64,000 nucleotides of DNA, taken from positions 93,627 to 157,626 of the forward strand of contig JAHZDZ010000010.1 of NCBI GenBank assembly GCA_019422105.1. The letters are read 5' to 3'. Shown piece by piece: positions 43,978 through 52,000 of the stretch. Source of the stretch: Bacillota bacterium. Its GTDB lineage: Bacteria > Bacillota > Clostridia > Lachnospirales > Anaerotignaceae. The notes beneath the pieces are model-generated. The model was not told the origin of the DNA. It saw only the letters and a list, made by a program, of their open reading frames with translations, and ran no database searches. The translations under genes and the position numbers were made by a program. Position 1 is the stretch's first letter; each line of letters starts with the position of its first letter.

Positions 43978-44011
43978 TAAAAAAACTCCATCGTTTTTTA
44001 CGATAGAGTTT
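43978..44011 (-). terminator. Terminator after the intact DUF4259 gene
   Basis: An ACTCCATCGT / ACGATAGAGT stem with an A-run to its left. The stop of the intact gene is 50 bases upstream on the minus strand. Confidence 0.75.
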
Positions 44012-44062
44012 CTATGCTATGTTTCCTCACATTACTTCCATATGACTATTGCCTATAGACTG

Positions 44063-44587
44063 TTACATCTTAGGTTCAAAGTTCCTGTTTATCTCTATTT
44101 CAAACGATGTAAGAATATTGGACATATGTTTAATCCACCTGCCCAAATCATCCTTAAACCACGATTGATAAATATCTGAATCCGGTTGCAAAAACTGATT
44201 TATTTCTTCCGATAATTTCATCAAATCTTCTTTTGTATACACAACATTAGTAATTCTGAACGTTTGAAAATCTTCTATTTCCTTATTATAGAAATCCAAC
44301 TCTATAAACCCATTTTGTAGAAAATCACTTGTTAACTCAGCCACTAGCAAAGTTATATGATCGTAATAAAAATCAATATTCCATTCAACATCTCTCTCTA
44401 TTTCTTCCGACTTGTCTCCAATACGCATAAACGATGCTGTAAGTTTTTCTTTTTCCGTTTTTCGCAAATATTCTGAAATTTCACGAACGTTAAATTTCAT
44501 ATATCTGTTTCTAAGGAATTCATTTAGATCATGTATTAAATCCAAGCCTATATCACTCTCAACCGCTTTAATTCCCCATTTACCCAT
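44063..44587 (-). CDS. DUF4259-domain protein (intact copy)
   Basis: A 174-residue protein starting MGKWGIKAVESDIGLDLIHD, the DUF4259 signature (MGxWGxxAxESDxGLDxI). I use the ATG at 44587, which is preceded by AAGGAGTGTGAC; the open frame runs 16 codons further. DUF4259 proteins often appear as immunity-like or stress-related singletons; their role is unknown. It is the intact member of a tandem pair with 43438-43952, each with its own terminator. Confidence 0.7.
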   Translation of the reverse strand: MGKWGIKAVESDIGLDLIHDLNEFLRNRYMKFNVREISEYLRKTEKEKLTASFMRIGDKSEEIERDVEWNIDFYYDHITLLVAELTSDFLQNGFIELDFYNKEIEDFQTFRITNVVYTKEDLMKLSEEINQFLQPDSDIYQSWFKDDLGRWIKHMSNILTSFEIEINRNFEPKM

Positions 44588-44637
44588 ACCATTGTCACAC
44601 TCCTTATATTTTTTATATGGGTTTCCCCATAGCAATA

Positions 44638-44674
44638 TAAAAAAACTCCATCGTATACATCTTACGATAGAGTT
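44638..44674 (-). terminator. Terminator after the Cys-rich protein gene
   Basis: An ACTCCATCGTA / TACGATAGAGT stem with an A-run on the left. It ends the 45095-44736 transcript and is nearly the same sequence as the hairpins after the DUF4259 copies. Confidence 0.75.
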
Positions 44675-44735
44675 TCTATGCCATATTGTTAAATTTTATA
44701 TTCCATTCTAAACTAATTTACCACACGTATGTATT

Positions 44736-45095
44736 TTATTCTACTGTCACTTTAAATCGGCATCTTTCCGCCCCGCCTAATACGGTTTCAATCATATCTA
44801 CTTTTATGGTCTTTTCGGGCATTAAATTTCCAAGTATGTAAAGTATGCTCTGTCTGGAGCATTCGCAATGAGATACATCTTTTATATTCCCACTGAGCAC
44901 TTCATCACAGACACATTCAGGGTATCCCACTTCGTAAATATGCCCAGGCTCTATAGTTTTTGCTATGAGCGCATCCGTGTTTCCATATTTCTTATACTGC
45001 TCATCCAAACTGCAGCCGCATTCCCTAAACTGCTGTTGTTGAATCGGTAAAACGGTATCTTTTACACAATTAATTGCTTTATTTTTGTAATCCAT
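44736..45095 (-). CDS. Cys-rich small protein, V4R/DUF6144-like C-terminus
   Basis: A 119-residue protein with seven or more cysteines, including ECGCSLDEQY, YPECVCDEVLSG and SHCECSRQSILYIL. It ends in ETVLGGAERCRFKV. The ending resembles V4R/DUF6144-type domains that bind small ligands or metal. It is divergent from the arsR operon, so a thiol role in metalloid handling is possible, but this is inference. The ribosome binding site is AAAGGAAAAAAT. Confidence 0.45.
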   Translation of the reverse strand: MDYKNKAINCVKDTVLPIQQQQFRECGCSLDEQYKKYGNTDALIAKTIEPGHIYEVGYPECVCDEVLSGNIKDVSHCECSRQSILYILGNLMPEKTIKVDMIETVLGGAERCRFKVTVE

Positions 45096-45295
45096 ATTTT
45101 TTCCTTTCTGATATTGGGAGGTTAAACTCCAATTTTTATTAAACTTTCAAAATATTAGGGAATCAGTATAATAATTTTCCCCACTATTGTCAATGAAAAT
45201 TTGCTGGTAAATTATTCCGATACAGACCAATTATGCCCCAGTTCATTATTGCTCTGGGATTGTAACAAACACCTTGTTTTGATGACAATCTCATA

Positions 45296-45336
45296 TTGAC
45301 AAAATTTGATTTGACACTTATACTGTTCATATCAAA
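45296..45336 (+). promoter_or_regulatory. ars operon promoter and probable ArsR operator
   Basis: TTGACA (45296-45301) and TATACT (45319-45324) are 17 bases apart. TTTGAT (45305-45310) and ATCAAA (45331-45336) form an inverted pair centred on the -10 box, where a repressor such as ArsR would block RNA polymerase. Confidence 0.7.
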
Positions 45337-45360
45337 AAAAATTGATTTGAGGTGATAAGC

Positions 45361-45654
45361 TTGGAAACTGTACACCAGAAAAACGCCAAAGTGTTTAAAG
45401 CCTTTTGCGACGAGAAACGTCTTGCTATTCTGGAACTGCTCAAAGACGGTGAAAAATGCGCCTGCGTGTTGATTGAACAAATGGATATAGGCCAATCCTC
45501 CTTGTCTTATCACATGAAAATTCTTTGTGAATCAGGCATAGTCGAAAGCCGTCAGGAAGGCAAATGGACACACTATCGTCTAAGTAAAACAGGAAGTCAG
45601 AACGCCGCTGAACTTCTTGCACAGATTACAACACCACACTCCGTAAAGGTATAA
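45361..45654 (+). CDS. arsR: ArsR-family arsenic-responsive repressor
   Basis: A 97-residue winged-helix repressor. The metal-binding motif is EKCACVLIEQ, of the ELCVCDL type, in the alpha-3 helix. The DNA-reading helix is SSLSYHMKILCESGIV. I use the TTG at 45361, with AGGTGAT upstream, rather than the GTG at 45352 that overlaps this site. It is the first gene of a four-gene plus-strand operon and probably binds the palindrome over its own promoter. Confidence 0.88.
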   Translation: METVHQKNAKVFKAFCDEKRLAILELLKDGEKCACVLIEQMDIGQSSLSYHMKILCESGIVESRQEGKWTHYRLSKTGSQNAAELLAQITTPHSVKV

Positions 45655-45741
45655 GATAACCTTAAGCCATCAGAACAGATGGCTTTTTCTCAGACTAACA
45701 CATCAAAAAATTTCGATATGACTATCATTGGAGGTAATTCT

Positions 45742-46755
45742 ATGGACTTATTAAAATCCGTCTGGTTCTTTTTCCAAGACCAGATACTCGGTATGCAGTG
45801 GCTTAATTCACTTATCGGCAGTACACTTTCTGCCCTTGGTTTGGACATTAACAGCCGTTTAGGCGGAAGTATACAGTTTTTCCTATATGATGTAATAAAA
45901 ATCACTGTATTGCTCTGCCTTTTAATTTACATGATTTCTTATATCCAAAGCTATTTTCCGCCTGAGCGCAGTAAAAAAATATTAGGGCGCTTTCATGGTA
46001 TATGGGCAAACGGTATCTCCGCACTTCTTGGAACAGTTACACCTTTTTGCTCCTGCTCCTCCATTCCGCTGTTTATCGGTTTCACCAACGCGGGGCTTCC
46101 ATTGGGAGTTACCTTTTCTTTTCTGATTTCCTCGCCTATGGTAGACTTAGGAAGCCTTGTATTGTTAATGAGTATATTCGGCGCAAAGGTTGCGGTTGTA
46201 TATGTAATTCTTGGTCTTGTCATAGCCGTTGCGGGCGGTACACTCATTGAAAAGCTGCGCATGGAATCCTATGTGGAAGAATACATTCATACTTCCGGCA
46301 GTGTTGATATTGAGTCCCCCACACTTACCCGTAAAGACAGGCTTGACTATGCAAAAGAGCAAGTCATTTCCACATTTAAAAAGGTATTTCCATATATTCT
46401 AGTTGGTGTTGGCATTGGCGCTCTCATTCACAACTGGATTCCCGAAAGCTGGATTGAGGCGATACTAGGCAGCAATAACCCATTTGGCGTTATACTCGCA
46501 ACCATTGTGGGGATTCCTATGTACGCTGATATTTTCGGCACAATTCCGGTTGCTGAAGCTCTGCTTTTTAAAGGCGCACAGCTTGGAACAATTCTGTCAT
46601 TTATGATGGCTGTGACTACCTTAAGTCTGCCGTCTGTGATAATGCTACGAAAGGCTGTGAAACCAAAGCTTTTGGCGTTGTTTATTTTTATCTGTACTGC
46701 CGGTATCATACTTGTGGGGTACATGTTCAACACCCTTCAATTTCTATTTATATAA
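45742..46755 (+). CDS. arsP: ArsP-type permease (UPF0718/YraQ family)
   Basis: A ~337-residue membrane protein with about eight membrane segments. It carries the PFCSCSSIPLFIGF cysteine motif of ArsP-like permeases and a second conserved GIPMYADIFGTIPVAEALL segment. ArsP exports trivalent organoarsenicals such as methylarsenite; other relatives are less well known. I use the ATG at 45742 after TTGGAGGTAATTCT rather than the longer frame. Its place after arsR and before arsC supports arsenic export. Confidence 0.82.
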   Translation: MDLLKSVWFFFQDQILGMQWLNSLIGSTLSALGLDINSRLGGSIQFFLYDVIKITVLLCLLIYMISYIQSYFPPERSKKILGRFHGIWANGISALLGTVTPFCSCSSIPLFIGFTNAGLPLGVTFSFLISSPMVDLGSLVLLMSIFGAKVAVVYVILGLVIAVAGGTLIEKLRMESYVEEYIHTSGSVDIESPTLTRKDRLDYAKEQVISTFKKVFPYILVGVGIGALIHNWIPESWIEAILGSNNPFGVILATIVGIPMYADIFGTIPVAEALLFKGAQLGTILSFMMAVTTLSLPSVIMLRKAVKPKLLALFIFICTAGIILVGYMFNTLQFLFI

Positions 46756-46767
46756 GGAGGTTTTACT

Positions 46768-47112
46768 ATGGGTTTCTTCAATAAGAAAAAAACCGAAAAC
46801 AACACCTGCCGTAACTGCAACCTGAACGCCGAAACCATGCAAAAAGCGCAACGGGCAATATCAAACAACAAAGGTATCAAAATACTCGGCTCAGGCTGTA
46901 AAAAATGCAACGACCTTGAAGCGGCAACAAAATCGGCTCTTTCCTCTCTTGGACTGGATGACAGCATTGAGCATGTTACTGATTTTACTCAGATTGCCTC
47001 CTATGGCGTTATGACAACTCCAGCCCTTGTCATTGACGGCAAGGTAATGTCTTATGGCAAAGTGCTGAAAAAAGAGGAAGTTGCCGCACTAATACAGAAA
47101 GCGAGAGGATAA
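46768..47112 (+). CDS. Thioredoxin/glutaredoxin-like redox protein (TM0996 family)
   Basis: A 114-residue protein. A short Cys-containing N-terminal stretch (TCRNCNLN) precedes a thioredoxin fold. The active site is SGCKKCNDLE and the cis-Pro loop is VMTTPALVIDG. This family often sits beside arsP/permease genes. It may supply electrons to the arsenate reductase encoded next. The preceding gene ends 12 bases before the start, and AAGGAGG precedes the ATG. Confidence 0.82.
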   Translation: MGFFNKKKTENNTCRNCNLNAETMQKAQRAISNNKGIKILGSGCKKCNDLEAATKSALSSLGLDDSIEHVTDFTQIASYGVMTTPALVIDGKVMSYGKVLKKEEVAALIQKARG

Positions 47113-47114
47113 CA

Positions 47115-47519
47115 ATGAAACCAAAAGTCGCCTTTATTTGTGTACACAATTCCTGCCGCAGCCAGATAGCTGAGGCTCTGGGAAGACACCTTGCTTTGGA
47201 TGTTTTCGACAGTTATTCCGCCGGAACAGAAACCAAGCCCCAAATCAATCGGGACGCGGTTCGTCTTATGAAACAACTTTACAATATTGACATGGAGCAA
47301 ACACAATATTCCAAACTGCTCTCTGATATACCAGCGCCTGACATTGTAATCACAATGGGCTGCAATGTCGCCTGTCCCTATTTGCCATGCCGCTATCGCG
47401 AGGATTGGGGCCTTGAAGACCCTACAGGGAAAACGGATGCGGAATTTTTGAACATAATCAGCAACGTCAGCAGGCAGATACAATCTTTAAAACTGAAAAT
47501 TTCAAACGGAAATATCTGA
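47115..47519 (+). CDS. arsC: Arsenate reductase (LMW-phosphatase type)
   Basis: A 134-residue enzyme with the P-loop CVHNSCRSQIAEAL at residues 9-22 and the aspartate loop LEDPTGKTDAEF. These are hallmarks of thioredoxin-coupled ArsC. The family usually has two more redox cysteines near 82 and 89; here CNVACPYLPC provides candidates. It reduces arsenate to arsenite. It starts two bases after the thioredoxin-like gene. Confidence 0.88.
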   Translation: MKPKVAFICVHNSCRSQIAEALGRHLALDVFDSYSAGTETKPQINRDAVRLMKQLYNIDMEQTQYSKLLSDIPAPDIVITMGCNVACPYLPCRYREDWGLEDPTGKTDAEFLNIISNVSRQIQSLKLKISNGNI

Positions 47520-47538
47520 CTTATCCCTCCAAAGTAAA

Positions 47539-47564
47539 GAAGAAATGGTGCAATCCATTTCTTC
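47539..47564. terminator. Terminator at the end of the ars operon
   Basis: A GAAGAAATGG / CCATTTCTTC stem with a six-base loop lies 20 bases after arsC and directly before the stop of the minus-strand VirB2-like gene. It can serve both sides. Confidence 0.75.
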
Positions 47565-47570
47565 TATTTA

Positions 47571-47915
47571 CTATAGGCCAATGATACCCCATATGTACAA
47601 TGGCGCTGTCATGGCAAACACCAACCCAAAGAACAGAATAGCCACCGGAGTAAACTCAAACTCACCGTGCTTTTTATATGCAAAATAGCTCATAGCCAAA
47701 TTTACAAATAAAAGAATAGCCAAAACACAATCAATAATAGGAAATATTACTTTATTGGTTATACTTTTGATTTCTTCGGCACTGGTTTTCCACGTTTGCT
47801 CGATGGCACCTGAAACTTTCCCTGTATCAGCCGCAAAAACAGTAGGTGCAAAAATGGCTGTTAACAGCAAAATAAAAACAGCGATTATGCAAATTCTTTT
47901 TAACCTTTGACTCAA
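47571..47915 (-). CDS. VirB2-like conjugative pilin (DUF3852 type)
   Basis: A 114-residue protein with a signal peptide (MSQRLKRICIIAVFILLLTA...VFAA) and two more hydrophobic segments (IIDCVLAILLFVNLAMSYF and VAILFFGLVFAMTAPLYIWG). This matches the DUF3852/VirB2-like small membrane proteins of clostridial ICEs. It probably forms the pilus or channel subunit. It is separated from the VirB6-like gene by the inserted accessory and ars DNA. Confidence 0.75.
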   Translation of the reverse strand: MSQRLKRICIIAVFILLLTAIFAPTVFAADTGKVSGAIEQTWKTSAEEIKSITNKVIFPIIDCVLAILLFVNLAMSYFAYKKHGEFEFTPVAILFFGLVFAMTAPLYIWGIIGL

Positions 47916-47921
47916 TTTCCA

Positions 47922-48110
47922 TCACTCCTTCCTGAAATTAAAAAAGCCGACCTTAGTCAGCTTTTCTTGAAACTCCATGTTTTTTCCTCTACATTTTTCT
48001 CTTTCATCTATTTGAGCATAGCAGGCTCTGTCTATATATGTCATCTTGCTTAACTCAAACTGTTCAGTATTATTAAATATTTTAGTTAGCTCTTGTTCAA
48101 AGAAACCCAT
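47922..48110 (-). CDS. Small conserved ICE protein (short version)
   Basis: A 62-residue protein beginning MGFFEQELTKIFNNTEQFEL and containing MTYIDRACYAQIDEREKCR. Relatives I remember on clostridial ICEs start the same way but run to ~110 residues, so this one looks shortened. The start lies inside the end of the PAPS-reductase-like gene (25-base overlap). Function unknown. Confidence 0.5.
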   Translation of the reverse strand: MGFFEQELTKIFNNTEQFELSKMTYIDRACYAQIDEREKCRGKNMEFQEKLTKVGFFNFRKE

Positions 48111-48976
48111 ATTGATTCCCGGTCATTTTCCAATATCTCCTGAAGTACCAGTTGATTTTCCGATTCCATTCTTTTATCTCCTACCCACCAAGACAACACT
48201 TCCTTGCCATCTTTCCAGACTGGATGCAAGCCTGCGTCAACTCTGGCTTGAATCATACGGTCAAAGGTTCTGACATACGCCTGTTTATATTTGGGATACC
48301 GTTCCAGTTCCCATTTCATCTGTTTAAATCCTGAAAAGGGACACCCAATACAGCCTAAGCGTTTAAAGCCACAGTCATAAAGAGAACAATATGGTATCTG
48401 CCGCAATGATATGTATTCCCAAACATCCTCGTTGCTCCAATCAATAATCGGATTGACTATATGCCGTCCCTTCACCGCACAGGTTTCAAACATCATTCTG
48501 GCTTCTTCGTTATCATTGTGTAAAACAATATGCCTGCTGGAATAAGCGTTTAATTCTATTATGCCCCGCTTTTTTCTTCTCCTGACGCTCTCCGCCCATC
48601 TAACGCCTGTTATAGATACTTTCTCGTCCATTGTGTTATTTTCCTTAAGATCAGCGCAGCAGTACCGCATCAGTCTGGTTGGAGGAGTCTTATGGCGAAC
48701 AATTAATTGCCACATAGTTTCCTTTGGATATTTTACAATGATATCAGGAAAATACTCTCTGATAAAATGAATTAGTTCCGGAGGGTCGACTGTTGTGTGA
48801 TTATAATAAGGAGTAAATTTTACACCTGAGTCCAAAGCCAGATAATAAATGCACAGGCTGTCTTTTACTCCGCTGAAGGCAAGATGATATCCTTCCTCCG
48901 GCTCAAACATTCTTAATCGTTCCATTGCTTTCTCTACTTTATTGATATCGCCGAACAGGGTATGTTCAATTAGCAT
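48086..48976 (-). CDS. PAPS-reductase/ATP-pyrophosphatase-like (PP-loop) protein
   Basis: A 296-residue member of the PAPS reductase family with the PP-loop HLAFSGVKDSLCIYY (SGVKDS at 35-40). A cysteine-rich C-terminal half contains YCCADLKE and KRLGCIGCPFSGF, which may hold a metal or iron-sulfur site. Members on ICEs and phages are thought to adenylate a substrate. There is no DND/SSP partner cluster here, so DNA phosphorothioation is unlikely. It lies between the adhesin gene and the VirB2-like gene. The substrate is unknown. Confidence 0.75.
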   Translation of the reverse strand: MLIEHTLFGDINKVEKAMERLRMFEPEEGYHLAFSGVKDSLCIYYLALDSGVKFTPYYNHTTVDPPELIHFIREYFPDIIVKYPKETMWQLIVRHKTPPTRLMRYCCADLKENNTMDEKVSITGVRWAESVRRRKKRGIIELNAYSSRHIVLHNDNEEARMMFETCAVKGRHIVNPIIDWSNEDVWEYISLRQIPYCSLYDCGFKRLGCIGCPFSGFKQMKWELERYPKYKQAYVRTFDRMIQARVDAGLHPVWKDGKEVLSWWVGDKRMESENQLVLQEILENDRESIWVSLNKS

Positions 48977-48998
48977 TTATACACCCCTTTCCAAAGGA

Positions 48999-49026
48999 AA
49001 AAGGACAGTCTTTTGACTGTCCTTTT
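48999..49026 (-). terminator. Terminator of the SpaA-type adhesin gene
   Basis: An AAAAGGACAGTC / GACTGTCCTTTT stem with a four-base loop, 15 bases after the adhesin stop on the minus strand. The long U-tract favours strong termination. Confidence 0.85.
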
Positions 49027-49040
49027 AACGCAATTTAAAA

Positions 49041-52000
49041 TCAATACCCTGTTTTCGGAAGCTTTACCGCCGGAGTATCCACAGCCCATACCTTGGTGTT
49101 CCAGCTTGCTTTTGCCGACTCCCACTCATTGCCGTATCGGCCGCCTGCATCTGCTCTGTTGGTGATATTGTAGTCCTTTGGTACAGAGGGAAGAACCTGA
49201 CAGAACACATGCATGCTTTTTGTCTGTTTAAAACCGGGGCTTGCCTGTGGAAATTCCAGACGAACATCTGTCACATACTCTCCGTTCTGCAATCCCAACA
49301 CGTTAGGGTGGAGGCTGAATTCATAGTCATTCTTGCTCAACAGGTTTTCAGCTAATGTCATATAATCCCTGTAATTTGTTTTGTATGTAATTTTATAATA
49401 CAGCCTTTCCGAGAACGTGCCTGTTGTAATTTTCAATACCCTTGTGGCATCTGTCGGTATTCTGTCATGGATATAAAAATTCTCCAGACTTGCCGAAGAG
49501 TCATTTGTAACACCATAAATTTCATAATCCATAGTTTGACCCGGCGAGGTCTGGTTGGGGCCTTTCTTCTGTACTGTCAAGTTCAGTGAGATACTGCCGT
49601 TCAGCACCTCAAACCTGACAATATCACCGTTATGGCGTATTTCAGCTATCAACGTCCTGTCGTTCATGGCATAATATCTCGGCGCGGATACTTCCTTCAC
49701 AGTATATACGCCTGTGGGAAGTCCTTTGGATGCTGCTATTCCACGGCTATCGCTGGTGATTTTATCCACCATGTTTCCGGTGATATTATATATTTCAAAC
49801 ACAGCGCCGGAAAGGGGAGAGCCTGCCGGAAGACCTGTCAGTTCGTTAAACTCTGAGGAGCGTTTTGTGATTACTATCTGTCCGACTTCAGGTGTGTTTT
49901 CCCATTCTATTTCTGTAGTCCGTCCATTCTGCACATAAAATGTTTTTACACTGTCATCGGACAGGTAACCATTTGCCGGTTCAATTTCACGAAGCTTATA
50001 TTTTCCTTCCGGTAGCTCCTTCCTTATCCAGACATATCCCTCGTCATCGCTCTCGAATTGTCCTATAGGTTCGTTGCCGCTATCGTATAAAAGGAATTTT
50101 ACACCCTCAATTCCTTCCCCTGTTACTGAATCAATTTTATGTATGAGAACGGAGGAAAGGGGGTCATTTTCTATTTCAATGGTTGTTCTTTTACCGTCCC
50201 TTATCTCTACTTCTCTGGCTTCGCTGTCAAGCTGAAATCCTTTTGCCGCTTTTGTTTCTTTAATGAGATATGTTCCTTCCTCCAATCCTTCAATTACAAT
50301 TAATCCGCTTTCGTCTGTCTTATATGTGCCGATTTCCTCGCCATTTAATTTGGTGACAAGGAACTTTACTCCTTCAATGGGCTTATCATTTCGGCTGGAT
50401 GTTTTTTTAATCACTAAGGAGGAGTATGGGTCATTGGTTACCTCCAGCATAGCCAGTTTTCCTGATTTCACTTCCACTGTTCTTGGCTCTTTGTCCCAAT
50501 GATAGTTCTCCAGTCCTTGTGTTTCCGTCACCGTATAGAATCCATCCTCCAGATTTGATATATATACCATACCTTCTTTGTCCGTCTTGAAGCTGCCGAT
50601 TTTTTCTCCGTTCATTTTAGCAACGAAAAACTCCACACCCTCCAAAGGCTCTCTTGTATCGGAATCCAATTTTACTATCTTTAATCCCGACAGAGGTTTA
50701 TTGGTGAATTCCTCAGTATAGGTTTTGCCGTATTCAATGGCTATTATCCTTGACTGGTTTTCCAGCATGTATCCTTCAGGGGCCTCAATTTCTTCAATGA
50801 TGTAGCTGTCCTTTTCAAGCCCCGGTATGGTGATTGAGCCGTTACTGTCCGTGGTAAATACTCCGTTTTCCGTACCGACAACATCACCTTTTGATGTAGT
50901 AATTTTAAATTTAGCATTGGGCAGAGGTTCTTTTGTATAATAATCCTTTTTCAGAATGAAAAGCGATCCTACAGGCTGATTTTGAAAATAAACCTTATAG
51001 GTTTTTCCGTCTGTGCCAATTTGTATTGTCTGAGGCGTTGTGTCCAAGGAGTATCCGGCAGGTGCTTCCAATTCTGTTATAACGTAACTGTCCGGTTTCA
51101 AATTCGGCACAAGTATTTCTCCGTTTGAATTGGTAACAAACACGCCGTTGTCACTGCCAGCCACCGTACCGTCACCTGTTGTCACTTTGAATTTGGCGTT
51201 TGCCAGCGGCTTATTTGTCAATGCATCAACCTTACTTATCAACAGAGAGCCGTAAGGATAGTTTGCGAAGGTAACCTCCACAACGGAAGTACCATCGGCC
51301 TTCAGCCACGCCTGCTGTTTTGAGTTCTCGCTTAACAAGTAGTTTGTGGGCGGCTGCACTTCCTCAATTATGTATGCGCCAGCTTCCAGCCCAGTGATTA
51401 CAATAATTCCTGAATTGTCAGTGTTATATCGTCCTATGATTGTACCTGAGTTTCCGGAGATGTCACCTGATACCTTTCTCACCTCAAACACAGCCCCAGC
51501 AAGCATTTCGGAAGTGTTGGCGTCTGTTTTTTTGATTACGATGCTGTTCAGAGGGTAATTGGGAACTTCCTCTCCTAAGTTGTAATCATTGCCGGAGGAA
51601 ACAATACCACTTTCAGGGACAGTATTGTTCTGGTTTCCGTTGTCCGGCAGAGCGTTATCTGCATCAGGCTGTGTTGCTTCCATTTCTTCCAAGTCAACAG
51701 AGTAGGCATTTTCTCCAGGTGCTAGATACTTACGGGTAATTGGGTTGCTTGGCATACCCATTCCTTCCGCAGCCCGTATTTCTGTTATGACATACCAACC
51801 CGAATCAACATCTTTCAAAATAATTTGTCCGTTTTTATCAGTTTTGAAAGTTCCCAGCGTAATCACACCGCCGTTTTCAGTTTCTCTCTGAATTTTGAAT
51901 GTGGTGTTGGGCACTGGTTTTTCTGTCAATACATTGGTTTTCGTTACGATTAAAGTTGGTTTTCTGGTATTTTCATATACAAGCGTCTTCAGCTTTCCGG

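Noticed and set aside
48086..48976. DndC-type DNA phosphorothioation gene
   Set aside because: No DndB, DndD, DndE or IscS-like partner is present.
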